Shown: one piece after another, positions 14,151-25,705 of the stretch
Layout of the letters: each line of letters opens with the position of its first letter
Position numbering within the stretch: position 1 is the first letter of the stretch
Origin: Osedax fenrisi
Lineage: Eukaryota > Annelida > Polychaeta > Sabellida > Siboglinidae
Assembly: GCA_964019155.1 (NCBI GenBank)
Contig: OZ025240.1
Coordinates: 78,795,330 to 78,859,329 of the forward strand
Length of the DNA: 64,000 nt
Direction of reading: 5' to 3'
Translations under genes and position numbers: made by a program
Notes under the pieces: model-generated
The model's database searches: none
What the model was told of the DNA's origin: nothing
Seen by the model: the letters and a program-made list of their open reading frames with translations, nothing else

Positions 14151-14847
14151 AGGTTACTAACTTTTGAACCAAGTTTGACTTAAGTCAATATGACTTAAGT
14201 TTCCTAAGTCTTGAACCAACTTTTGGTTACTTGGGTACGTGTATATTACCTCATATATATATATATATATGTTATAAAGTGAAGTCTGCAGATATATCGT
14301 AATATCGTTATATCTGCATACATAAATTGTGTTAGGCTTCACGCTCGGTTGATGTCATGTGTATATTTTTATTTTGTATTTAAATTTATTATCGTCTATA
14401 TATTTGTTATTCGTTTTATATTTTATATTTGTTATCATTTGTCAATTGTCGTTCGTTACCTATAAAAGATACGCCGCTCGGTGAGATTGATACACTTTTA
14501 GTTCCGCGTGTCACCAAACATGTGTATTTATTATTGAAAATATATGTTTTACATCTATAATATTATCTCTAATAACATTTTATGAATTCATATGATATAT
14601 AGTACATATACGTATTATATACTTATGACAACACATATAATATTTTTACATTGTAAAGGGTCTATATGATACATTTTTGAATTTGTATGTGTTATATGTA
14701 TATTAATAATTTATTAATAACGCACGCAATGAATATATATATATATATATATTTGTTATATAATAATTATTTTGATATTCAATGTATTTCGTATCCCTCT
14801 ATTTTGAAACTAGGTAATTATTGAAATACTTTAAATGTATTGAGTAC

Positions 14848-15137
14848 CTGTGGAGCGTTCGTGTTGACTTTCTCGTAGAATTGCTTAGCTGAGATGTTCA
14901 TATCTTGGGGAAAAGTGTCGGGAGATTTCCAATCGGGTCTGCTTTGTAAAATAGAATCTAGCATCGGTGGTAGTAATGTAATATAATGTAATATAATATA
15001 ATATAATGTAATATCGCGCTTAAAAATGTTATACAATATCACACACAATATGGGTGGTAACAAAGTATCTAACCAAGCATGATTTGTTGCATATTCAATG
15101 CCTTAGGGCCATTTTTTCTACTTTTTTTCGTCGCCAT
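14848..15137 (-). CDS. Start and first two exons of the uncharacterised minus-strand gene
   Basis: Exon 1 starts with ATG at 15137 and ends at 15074 (MATKKSRKNGPKALNMQQIM, then a GTTAGA donor). Exon 2 runs 14957-14848 after a CTAG acceptor and ends CAG/GTACTC. Joined, they read MATKK...MLDSILQSRPDWKSPDTFPQDMN... and end in phase 0, the phase needed by the next likely exon at 4129. The basic N terminus (KKSRKNGPK) could be a nuclear localisation or RNA-binding tail, but that is inference. The gene starts about 500 bp downstream of the F-box gene on the same strand. Function unknown. Confidence 0.65.
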
Positions 15138-15245
15138 CGTCGAATACAGGTCTGGCTAATCGTAGAAACATGCCCATATTAGGTAACGAACGAATATGTG
15201 AATAATTTTACGTATGAATAATATTTTTATAATAACAATACAGTG

Positions 15246-15395
15246 TAAATAACTGTAAATCGTTTTAATTTTTTAATTTCATATTATTCTTTGTTTATTT
15301 CAATAACTTATGTTGTCGTTAGTAAATATTTATATTTTATACTTTCGATTATATATTTCTAATATATATTTGCTTAAATAGATTATCTATCAACA
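15246..15395 (+). mobile_element. 5'-truncated 3' end of retrotransposon A
   Basis: About 150 bp align with 12950-13090, the last part of the 3' UTR: shared CGTTTTAATTTTTTAATTTC, TATTATTCTTTATTTATTTC-like, TATACTTTCGATTATAT and TTTGCTTAAATA. It stops at the retrotransposon 3' terminus without an (AAT)n tail. It lies between the F-box gene and the start of the next gene, where it could alter the promoter. Confidence 0.88.
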
Positions 15396-15641
15396 TATCT
15401 AGTAATTTTAAGTACGGCGCAGTATGATCAGCCTAGTACAAAGCGATATGTCAGTAGTGATTAGGAACTAGTATTCTCGCTAGTAACCAGTGGTTTCGTG
15501 CTCAGTGATTTAATTTGGTGCGGTGATTTCGTGGGCAGTATAAATTCTACTCTTATTCTACACTATAATTCTACTTATAGTTACTAATGATTTAAATTAA
15601 CATCGCGCACGATATCATTACTTCGAATGAGATCGTCGGTA

Positions 15642-16071
15642 TCAGTCTTGCGGGGTCGAAGGTCGGCGAACCTTTTCGTTGAGCGTGATGGAGTCGAGCG
15701 TGGACACGCAGGCCAGGTAGTGCGTCTTCCAAGCCGAGTATTCGTTACGAGATGGGGTGTACGGTAGGTACCAGCCTAGCTTCATGCATTTCTCCATCCA
15801 GATGTCGTCCTGTGTAATGTGTTGTATGTATTGCGCAAGGTGTATGAGTCACTCGTATATCTAGCGTACTGCCGATGTATGTACAAAATCTGAATTTAGT
15901 GGTAATCGTGTGGGTAGATTACAATTAAAATTATTTATTTATTATATACATTAACGTTTCTAACATATAATTAGTATAGATATTGTCTATGTAGTCGAAA
16001 TAAAAGATCAAATAAGGTCAAAAATAAATAAATCTTTAAATTAAAAATATAATTGTAATTAGTATATAATA

Positions 16072-16118
<47 letters not shown>

Positions 16119-17020
16119 TATATATGTTATAAACATGTTTAAATTATGGATTATATAGATGAGATACCATTCAAATTTAATGCAAAATTTTAAATATTTA
16201 AACATTAAGTATCAATATATTAGCAGACCTGATCGCAGGTAAACTTCCAGTGCCAGGAGACCTGCGAGGCCCGGCACAGAGACCTCGGGTCCAGGTACGA
16301 CGCTATGTAGAGCATCAGGAACCGAGGCAATATCTTACTGGGATCCAGTCGTTTCAATGGCACCTTGGTGTCGAGATATCTCCGCGTGTATCTTCGATCC
16401 GAGCATGTGTTTTAGTTTGAATAATTAATCATTACTACAATTTAAATAATATATAAATCATATTGCACGCTGTGTATAACTAATAAGTGTAAACTAGCAA
16501 GATTATATTATTCATTTGAGTCATAATATATATCTATCGACAAACAATAACATAATTACAATTCATATAATAAATATATATATATATATAAATATAATAA
16601 ATGATGTATTTGATGGGAAATTTATTTAGGCTGAATTTAATATATATAATTATATTACCTCAATTGTCTTTCTTCAGATCTATCTAGAATAGATGCAATA
16701 AATCTTCTTCTTTGACTATTACTCCATACGTCATACTGTATATGTAGAATTAATTCAAATTTAAAATACAAATTCACAACAAAATAATATTTTTATATTT
16801 ACCCAATTTCCAACTAATTCTTTACGCTCTTCAAAAATCTGTTAATGTAACAAAAAGTTATACACAAATCACACTACAAGATAAGTAAAGTAACCGTATC
16901 ATTTGAAGGCTTATGAATGATCGGGGTCCAGTTAGAGTTTTGCGTTTTAAAAGTTCTAGTTTGAAATTGTGAGTTATTTAGAAACTTCTCTTTTTTACGA
17001 GTTAAAGATCGGCCCAGTAT
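15642..17020 (-). CDS. F-box protein, FBXO16/ECT2L-like (5' end not found)
   Basis: Five minus-strand exons chain in phase: 17020-16895, 16838-16803, 16735-16659, 16391-16229 and 15809-15642 (TGA). The N-terminal part reads WTPIIHKPSNDT / IFEERKELVGNW / YDVWSNSQRRRFIASILDRS, the layout of human FBXO16 just before its F-box. The fourth exon holds the F-box (KILPRFLMLYIASYLDPRSL then CRASQVSWHWKF). The fifth continues DDIWMEKCMKLGWYLPYTPS and ends shortly after, giving a short protein of about 190 residues plus an unseen N terminus. F-box proteins are substrate receptors of SCF ubiquitin ligases, binding SKP1 through the F-box. No RhoGEF domain follows, so it resembles FBXO16 more than ECT2L. 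Confidence 0.88.
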
Positions 17021-17024
17021 CTAG

Positions 17025-18035
17025 AATATTATTAACATTCAACTTATAAATACGTAAATATATATATATATATTTACGCATTTATACATACATATATATA
17101 TGTATGTATACATGTGTATATATTAAAGTAATGGTATATTGTATAGAAATATCACTTATCATTAATTAAATATATTATTTTATCACATTAGGTAAAATGT
17201 TCTTTTTATTTCATGTTCACTATATATTAATTAATTATATATTTATATTACATAAATTGAATTATCGAATATTCACATAATAAAATGTATATTCATTGGA
17301 ATAAATAGTTGAATAACTAGTGGATACATAGAAACCTTTGAATCATTAGCGGTTAGATTACGTAATGTAGGGGAGACTCGCGCCACCCCTCTCTTGTCAT
17401 CGTGGTACATCTGTCAATCATTATGTACGCGTTATACAAATAATATTACCTATACTACAGAATAATTAGTTAGTTCATCGCTCATCGAATTACATCATCT
17501 ATTAATGATCAACCGATAATTTTGATTGTACTTTATCCCATGTGACTATGAGAGAATGAAATATGATTGAAACAAAGTATCTAAGAATTATTATAACGGC
17601 TGTAAAATATAATTATACACTTATATATGAGATTCTCTACTTACTTTCCTTGGCTATGAGACTTATAATTAATTTCAATTAATTGAATACGATATAATAT
17701 TTGTAATACCAACAATAATGGAAATAATGATATATTAATATTAAATTGACCATTTATATAATAAACTTAAAATTTAATAATGTATTTAAAAATTAATATT
17801 ATTTGTTATCATTCCAACTATAAAAATTAGAAAAATATGTATAATACAAAAATGTATGTATGAAAATATAATGTTTTATAACAACATAATTTAATTTATA
17901 CTTTATACTACATTATTTAAAATTAATGTAAAATTCATATTTTCCAAGATCAGCAGTATTAGATATATTAGTTTATAATGATAACTTATATATATAAATT
18001 GGTAATGGAAATACAAATATATTTATGTATAAATA
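17025..18035. other. Intergenic or 5' flank of the F-box gene
   Basis: AT-rich DNA with a short (TA)n run near 17060. The initiating exon of the F-box gene should lie here or further up, but no convincing ATG-donor pair was found. No other gene or RNA was recognised. Confidence 0.45.
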
Positions 18036-18053
18036 TACTTTAATAATATTTCA

Positions 18054-18276
18054 TTTTGGTGGAGTCTTTCATCCCATCCAGGAACTTAGATGAACCATAT
18101 GGCTCTAATATCCCTTCGAAGCCGCTCTCAAGTTAAGACATCCATGATTTTAATGAAAGCCGCTAATTTATTATTACATAATTATATAAGATCACTTCTA
18201 AATATTATGTGAAGACCTATTTTAATAGCCTACTGCTTGTGTATGTAACGCCTTAGCCAACTGAGCCACACAGGCA
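18054..18276 (-). mobile_element. tRNA-derived SINE, copy 2
   Basis: Read on the minus strand it starts TGCCTGTGTGGCTCAGTTGG (A-box region), then has the AGCAGTAGG segment. The B-box region is deleted. The body and the TGGATGGGATGAAAGACTCC end are intact. Confidence 0.88.
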
Positions 18277-19088
18277 ATTAAATTTATATAAAAATATAGG
18301 TTTAATACAATAACATATAGTTATTATATTATCAACTTTAACTTAGAAGACAATATATACGACAATGTTAAATACTTAAATAAATCACCATTGACATTTC
18401 AGAAATATTAAAGATAATTACACATATTAAAGATAATAATAGTATAATATATAATAGAAAAATAGGATAAAACATAATAATGAGAAGATACAGAAAGACG
18501 ATACTGAATCAGTATCTGTAATCAGTAACTGATGATAATAAAGAGATAAGAACGATTATAGGTTAATTATTTGTATTATTTTGTGGACTAAGAAAGGTGT
18601 GTTAGGCTGAGGTTACTTTACTTACTCTAATCGGTCGCTGTCATTTTAACCTAAGTAGTCAATGTTCCGTATCATTACATATATATTAAATGGTATTTAC
18701 TCCTATCACAGTAATTTTACACTGAACGGTTGATACCGCAGCCAATGAGAGCCTATGAGGTCATGGTAAATAGTGATTTAATATTTCAAAAGTTATACTT
18801 ACATATAGGTATATTATTATAGGTGTATAACCTTTAATCTATGACTTTCGAGTTTCACCACTTCTATTTTCTTTAAGTAGATAGTACTACTACTCAGCAT
18901 ATGGGTAGATTTATTAAATTAGATCAATAGATATCAATGTAAAAGAAGATGAAAGAGCAAAGTATATTTAGTATCGTAATATTACTTTTGATATCATATA
19001 TAATATATCATAATAAGAAATATTTTAAAGAGACAATTGTATATTGTCATGTGCCTTTAAACAAAAGTTCAGCTATGCTACTCATATA
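18277..19088. other. Intergenic AT-rich DNA, no supported feature
   Basis: The segment 18590-18790 is less AT-biased than its surroundings, but all frames are interrupted and no splice-bounded exon could be supported. Confidence 0.4.
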
Positions 19089-19267
19089 AATGCAGCTGAG
19101 GCAAATAGGATAGTCGATGAAACATTTGTCAAATGTTCAAATGAATTGATATATCTCTTATGTAATAATACTTCACAATTTTATTATTCAATGACAAATG
19201 TGAAGTATTATTACGTTAGAGATTAATCAAATGTTTCATCGACTGTCCTATTTATCTCAGCTGCATT
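19089..19267. mobile_element. Palindromic MITE / long hairpin (179 bp)
   Basis: The left end AATGCAGCTGAG and the right end CTCAGCTGCATT are inverted copies. Pairing continues inward through GATGAAACATTTG / CAAATGTTTCATC and again through AATACTTCACA / TGTGAAGTATT, so nearly the whole element folds on itself. The 60-codon plus-strand frame across it is a by-product. Confidence 0.85.
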
Positions 19268-19269
19268 GA

Positions 19270-19335
19270 ATCACTAAGTTACTAACTTAGTGAAGTAGTA
19301 ATTAACTTTGTGACTCATTAACTTAGTGAGTATTA
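19270..19335. repeat. Short inverted repeats of CACTAAGTTA
   Basis: CACTAAGTTA/TAACTTAGTG and a second diverged pair lie directly beside the hairpin at 19089-19267. Confidence 0.6.
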
Positions 19336-19502
19336 TTTTATAATAGTTAATTTATAATATTTAAATATTTTATTTATATAATTGTTATGAACAATTATTT
19401 ACATAATAATTATAATAATTAGTATGCGCATATTCATATATAAATTATATAATATAATATATATGATATATACATAATTATCGTGAATCTCGATATTAAT
19501 AG

Positions 19503-19692
19503 ATTTTCAGAGTTCAATTTTTATTTTGGGGTCGTTTGATTTCTTTTGTTTAGTTTTTCTGTTTTTTTTTAGCTGCATTATATTCCCAAGCGAGACTATA
19601 AAATATCTTATAATGCACTACTTGCCCAAATTATTTTAAATTGTGAAGTAGTGCATATATAATTACCGCCCACCTTGAACTCTGAAATTCTT
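19503..19692. mobile_element. MITE with TTCAGAGTTCAA termini
   Basis: TTTCAGAGTTCAA on the left pairs with TTGAACTCTGAAA on the right. An inner pair is AATGCACTACTT / AAGTAGTGCAT. The interior (a T-rich run, then GCATTATATTCCCAA and GAGACTATA) resembles the interior of the MITE at 21211-21440. Confidence 0.7.
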
Positions 19693-19790
19693 ATAATAAT
19701 AATGGGCGGCCTTCTTTCAGATAATTCACTATTATTATGTATATCATATTATGATTATCATATTTAATATCATATGATATTATCATAATA

Positions 19791-20859
19791 CAGTGGAACC
19801 TCTCTAAAAAATCATTTAGAAATCTCTTTATAAGTAAAAACTTTTTTTAAGAAAATTGGTAATACATTTTGTTGGAATTCAACCTTTTCCACATTAAAAA
19901 AACCTCATAAGAAAATCTTATATAAGAAAAACCTCTTTATAAGAAAATTATTGTATGCAAAATATAATTATATTCGAGATATTTTTGTTTCTTAAAAATA
20001 TTTTATATTAAATAAATAGCTCAAATTGAATTAAAATTAATTAATAAATGTTATTGCATATCCTTAGATTTTATTAAAATGTATTAACAAATGTTATTAT
20101 ATCTTTAAATTTATTGATGATACAATTGTATAATACATTAATGTATTATATTATAAAATTATTTATTAAATATATATTAGATTATTATAATATTATAATA
20201 GTAAAAGTAATATTTAGTAATGAAATGTCATTATCATAAATTATGATTCATAATCATTATGATAATGAAATTTCATAAATTTTCATTAGCAATTATAAAT
20301 TATGAATCATCATTGACAAGACCTCCTAAGGAGGTCTTGTCATTGATGAGTATAATATAATTATAATTATATTTCTAAATATTACTTTTACTATTATAAT
20401 AGTATAATAATCTAATATATATTTAACAAATAATTGTATAATATAATAAATTGTATAAATAAATTGTAATAATTATTATCATATAATCATTATGTATTAA
20501 CATGTCGAGGCACAAACAAAATAGTATACATTTTAAATAAAATATAATTAAAGAAGTTGGTGAAGGTTTACGGATATAACTGATAAAACTATTTAAAATA
20601 AATCATATTTCTAAACTATTCTTTTGATTACCACTTTTAAATAAATCAATATTATATTGAATATAGTACATATATATATTATATAACCTATAGCCTATAC
20701 ATTATTATAGGCTATAATTATTATATGAAAATGCATTATAATAATGCATTTTCAATTATAAATTAATTCTTAAAATAATTGGAAAAGTAAAAATCTAGTT
20801 ATAAGAAAAAAATTATTGAAAAAAATCAGTTTCTGAGAGGTTTATAGAGAGATTTCACT
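19791..20859. mobile_element. Non-autonomous pogo/Tigger-like DNA transposon
   Basis: The ends are CAGTGGAACCTCTCT and the inverse of CAGTGAAATCTCTCT. The CAGTNGAACCTC start is typical of pogo/Tigger-type termini. Subterminal AAACCTC/TATAAGAAAA motifs recur inside both ends. The left flank is TA; the right flank is AA, so one side of the target duplication may have mutated. The centre is a long palindrome (20137-20455). No transposase frame is present. Confidence 0.75.
20137..20455. repeat. Long palindrome within the pogo-like element
   Basis: The arms 20137-20225 and 20370-20455 are inverted copies (both include AAATATATATTAGATTATTA and TAGTAAAAGTAATATTTAG). The exact centre is GACAAGACCTCCTA/TAGGAGGTCTTGTC at about 20315-20345. 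Confidence 0.85.
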
Positions 20860-21210
20860 GAAATTATGATAATTATTATTCATAATCATTATGATAATGA
20901 TAATTATTATCATAAATATATACATATTATGTTACGAATACAGATAAATGAGGGATAAAATAATACGGGAAACGTAAATGCGGGACAAGTAAATACGGGA
21001 CACATATAAGTAAATCCGTGACAGATTTAGGTAAATACGGGAAATATTAGGTAAATGCTGGACAAATATAATATTTGTTAATTATTTTATAATATTTTAG
21101 TTTAGTCGTATTATATAGTACTATATATATAATATTTGTTCGATTATTACAACTTATTACCACGTATTCTATTAAATATTGATAATAAATTACATATTAT
21201 ATACGGGAGA

Positions 21211-21440
21211 CGATCATAAAGGATGAGTTGGAGGTTATAGGTTACATTTTAAATACTAGTTAATAGTATATATATATATATATATATTGTATTGGTATTT
21301 GTGGGGTATTTGGTTTAATTGGGTTCAATGTTGTCTTGCTTGTTTTTTTTTCCACTGAATTACATCCCAAAATGAGCCTAGATACATTTATTTTGCATTT
21401 AAAATATAACCTTTAACCCTCAACTCGTCCTTTTTGATCG
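21211..21440. mobile_element. MITE with 45-bp inverted repeats
   Basis: The left end CGATCATAAAGGATGAGTTG and the right end (inverse) CGATCAAAAAGGACGAGTTG continue to match for about 45 bp, through GGTTATAGGTTACATTTTAA. It is nested inside the ACGGGA-repeat element. Confidence 0.85.
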
Positions 21441-21454
21441 TAATCCTTATATAC

Positions 21455-21488
21455 CATCGATATAAAGAAACCTTTCTTTATATCGATG
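21455..21488. repeat. Perfect 15-bp-arm inverted repeat
   Basis: ATCGATATAAAGAAA and its exact inverse are separated by CC, directly outside the MITE at 21211-21440. Confidence 0.85.
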
Positions 21489-21952
21489 TTATATACTAGC
21501 AATAAGTCTGTATCTAAAATATAAATAACACAAAGGTCAAGTTGTCAATTAAATGTAGACCGCGTAAAAATATAAAACAATACAACAAGCTGAATTTATT
21601 CGAGAGTGAATTACGTAATAGTATAATGAAACAATGGAATACGTATACAAACATTGTTCATATTTATTTTATTGTTGTTTATAATTGATTAGTTTTATAT
21701 TTATATGATAACTAATACACTTACATATTTAACTGGCAAATATGAACAAGTATTCTTATTGAGCTAGCTAAAAACTATTGAATTTAAATTAAATATGAAG
21801 TCTATATATATATATATATGTATTTATGTATGTATGTATGTATGTATGTATGTATATTTATGTATGTATATTTATGTATTCATGCATGCATTTATGTATG
21901 ATGTATATGTGTGTATGTGTAAGCCTATAGAAATATAGAAATACCCTATATG

Positions 21953-22188
21953 TTAACTAAATATTATTAGAAATATGTAGTGTTAAAATATAAATCTTAT
22001 TATTTTTATAATTATATATGTTATTTTAAATCGAGTAACAGTATATAAGATAGTATATAAATAGAATAGTTAACTAAATCTTATTAGAAATATGTAGTGT
22101 TAAAATATAAATTTTATTATTTTTATAACTATATATGTTATTTTAAATCGAGTAAGAGTATATAATATAGTATATAAATAGAATAGTA
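21953..22188 (+). repeat. Tandem duplication, unit about 118 bp
   Basis: Two adjacent copies starting TTAACTAAATATTATTAG and TTAACTAAATCTTATTAG differ at only a few sites, so the duplication is recent. Confidence 0.9.
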
Positions 22189-22490
22189 TTATTAACATAA
22201 AAAATATATAGGTTTATTTTCGATACGCCGTATCATACGGTATTATTATTATTCGCGTAGTATATACTATATAATATAGTATGTAATTTGTTATAAATAG
22301 TAATAGTCAAACAAATATGTTTATATAATAATAATATGTGTATATAATACGAAAAACTAAAATAAATGTAATAATTATTATCAAATAATATATTTGTCAC
22401 GCATTTACCTAATATTTCCCGTATTTACCTAAATCTGTTCCACAAACACTTTTATATGTCCCGCATTGTTTTTTCCCGCATTTACCTGCA

Positions 22491-24858
22491 CCATTATCAT
22501 CATTATCATTAGTAATGATTATGTAACATAATAATCATTTTATAAATATATATGAATATGCGCGTATGAAATAAATATATATATATATCAATAAAACGTA
22601 TATACATCATTTATAATAGTTACTAATTATGTAATGTAAAGAATCTTATAATTCTGGCATTTGGGAAGATTTAATTTATAAATAAATAATTGTAATTTCA
22701 ATAAAATAAATATTAAATTATTCTATTTAAATATTACAATATTACCTTTAAATAGTAACTGTATTTAATTTAATATAATTATGAAATAACGAAAATTATA
22801 ATATTTGTATTAGTTATAATTAAATACATTAATAGTTATATAGGTAATTTTAAATGGTGACTATTTTAAATATTAAGATAAAATTATATTAATACAATCA
22901 GTTGCTAGGACTAAATAATAGATAGCGTACCATCTTTGGTAAATAAGAATTCATAAGATAAAATCCGGATAAAATATAGATAGTTTTGTATTTAATTAAA
23001 TAAATGATGTTATCATATAATTGATACTACCAATATATTTGTACTATTTGTATTAGTTTAGCACTGATTCATTTAATACATACATAATGTGATTTATAAC
23101 TTTATATTAACATATTAATATAAATCATATAATTATTATACTAATTTTAAATTTAATTTAATTTAATAATTAATACATTTTTAATTTATTAATAGAATTA
23201 TTAATTCTAATTATGTATACTTACTTATAATTATAATTAAATTATAAATTAATTCATATTTTAAATAATATTTAATAATTATAATAAGTTATTATAATAT
23301 TAAATAATAATTTAATTAATAACTGAAAGGCCCTCTCAGTGAAATACCAAGACCTCCTATAACCTATAACCTCCTATAACCTATAACCTCCTATAACCCG
23401 GTTATAGGAGGTCTTGGAAATACCCTCTCATTTATAGGCTTATAATAATTATAACATAAAATTATAAGCTGTATACGGCTTACCATATACAATATGAGAT
23501 AGTATATACGCGTATACAGTATACTGTATATAATATTATAGTATCTATATATATAATATATGTATGTATATACTCGGTATAAGTTATACCATGCTCACCA
23601 TAGTAATCGTGTACAATATAAAATAGTCCATATTTATTTGAATATTATATAACATACATATAGAATATAATATAAATAATTATAATAACTTCGTATTAAT
23701 AAACTTATACTAATACAATGTTTTAATAATAGCTATACTTAATACTTAACATTTAATCGATTCGTATTTTAATGATATAACCATTTTAAATATTAATAAA
23801 TATGTATGGATATATACTAATCCAAATTAAAATAACTTGTGTATTTGTTAATTAATATATTCATAGTCATTATTTGATAAATAAATATATATTTGTATCA
23901 TTCAGCGAATATATTTATAACAATATTCACATAATTATTTTATATGAATTTGGTACTAATAATATGTTATTTTGTATGTAATATATTTATTATTGAAATA
24001 GTGTGTTCAATTTTTATAATATCAAGAATATCAATAATTTATATTAATAGCATTCTATTACTAATACTAAGATTAAATAAGGTCAATATCTAATATTTTT
24101 ACTATAAATGACATGACAAAATATTTATTTATAATACTTTTGTAACTAATAATACTAATATATATGTCTACTAATTTCCAATACAAGTGTTACATTTATA
24201 CATTAATTATGTCCACAAATTCTTGATAAAAATGATATATACAATTATTTACTATATATACTCTATTTTTGTATGTATTATAGGTAAGTGATATATGTCA
24301 ATTATATATATATATATATATATGTATTAGTTATTGATGTCAAATATTAAATCGGTGTTTCGGGTATTTAGTATTAATTCAATCTTGGGTATTTTCTCTG
24401 CTGAGTATATAGGATATTTGAAAATCTCAAATATCTATTTTATATTATTCGAATATTTAAAATATTAAAATAATAATAATTAAATAAATATACATATTTC
24501 ATATATTTTAAATATATATTATAAATTATAAAATTATTTTAAATATTGTTCTATTGATTTTGTGAACTATCACAATGTATAAGTAGAAATACAATAACAA
24601 TGATATATAACAATTTAAAATCAATAGTAGTTAATATACTCTATGAGTGTGTTATAGCGATAACTTATAGTACATAGTGTAATAGAAAGTACACAAGCTT
24701 ACTAATAATGAAAGTATTAGTGAAATCAGATTAATGTTTACAAAAATTACTGTTTCTTTATATGTATATTCTACAAACGTGATCTAGTTTATATTAATTA
24801 AACTTTGAATACTTTTAATATTAGATAAATTAATGATATATAATAATATAATGGGTTC
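22491..24858. other. Gene-free AT-rich DNA
   Basis: No coding, RNA or complete transposon signal was recognised, apart from the palindromic block at 23345-23420 and short (TA)n runs. Confidence 0.5.
23345..23420. repeat. Palindromic repeat of TATAACCTCC
   Basis: CCAAGACCTCCTATAACC is followed by extra TATAACCTCC units and then the inverse GGTTATAGGAGGTCTTGG. The AAGACCTCCTA core is the same as at the centre of the palindrome near 20330. Confidence 0.85.
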
Positions 24859-25197
24859 TGCATGAAAAAAGGCACAGATATTTTGTATATAATAGATGCG
24901 GTAGGTGTAAGGGTGGGGACGTGAGGAGCGGTACATTACAGATATGTAGAATTCTGTAATATCTATTAACTTAACATTAAAATGTACATATATTGAACAC
25001 TGTACTTATAAATTATTTATATATATTTATTAAATATATATAAATATATACCATTAGTTTTATATACGAAATAGTGTTACTATAGTAGATTACAATTAAT
25101 TACATTAATAGATATGTAATTCTATCATGTATAATTCGCTCCCACCAACCTATCGCAGCTATTTTATATAGAAATTATTTGTGCCGGTTTTCATGCG
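24859..25197. mobile_element. MITE with about 57-bp inverted repeats
   Basis: The left arm TGCATGAAAAAAGGCACAGA continues through GATGCGGTAGG to GGGTGGG. The right arm, inverted, starts CGCATGAAAACCGGCACAAA and follows the same path. It lies about 150 bp upstream of the first recognised P450 exon. Confidence 0.8.
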
Positions 25198-25339
25198 ATT
25201 TAATGTGTATATAATTTCATAAATTCAGTAACACAAAAAATCATTCGTATAAAACATACACTCACAATATATATTATATATTTTATATATATATATAACT
25301 ATTTAAAGTAACTTAAATTAATTGCACTAATACAAGCTA

Positions 25340-25674
25340 TTACACTACAGTACTATCAGCATGCTTGTTCGCTGTGTTCACTTGCTACATCGCCTACATA
25401 AGATGGATATACAGGCATATTCCAGGACCTCCAGTTACCAAGTTTGTTCACTTATAGTATTATGTAAATTTACATTTTATAGTGTTAACATATATATATA
25501 TATATATATATAATATATATTATATATATTATATATATATTAGTACATATATTAGTACATATATTAGTACCTATACCTCATTATCATCAGCCATGGGCAT
25601 CTTTATATTCATTAGTTAGTTTTAATTTTATAAAAATTATATTTATTTTGTTCATATATTTGTACATATATTTA

Positions 25675-25705
<31 letters not shown>

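Larger units (their letters stand above)
6977..14235. mobile_element. Giant (7.3 kb) TIR/foldback element with ACTTAAGT arrays
   Basis: The left end reads CCCAAGTAAC and the right end reads GTTACTTGGG. Both are bounded by TA (6975-6976 and 14236-14237), which suggests a TA target duplication. Inside each end lie dense ACTTAAGT motifs: a roughly 63-bp unit repeated three times at about 7195-7375 on the left, and a 36-bp satellite at about 13530-14150 on the right. Inner arms at 7636-7669 and 13247-13284 are also inverted repeats of one another and flank the retrotransposon at 7761-13099. Without that insert the element would be a nearly symmetric palindrome of about 1.9 kb. No transposase was seen, so it is probably non-autonomous. 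Confidence 0.75.
20940..22490. mobile_element. Non-autonomous element with ACGGGA-repeat termini (about 1.5 kb)
   Basis: The left arm (about 20965-21065) has repeated GTAAATACGGGA or TAAATGCGGGAC, spaced by AGATTTAGG and AATATTAGG. The right arm (about 22395-22485) is its inverted copy. The exact termini are unclear. A smaller MITE (21211-21440) and a tandem duplication (21953-22188) lie inside. No coding sequence was seen. Confidence 0.75.

Noticed and set aside
18590..18790. Possible exon in less AT-rich DNA
   Set aside because: All frames are broken on both strands and no acceptor-donor pair bounds an open stretch.
19044..19226. 60-codon plus-strand frame
   Set aside because: It runs through a near-perfect hairpin MITE, with no splice sites or protein similarity.
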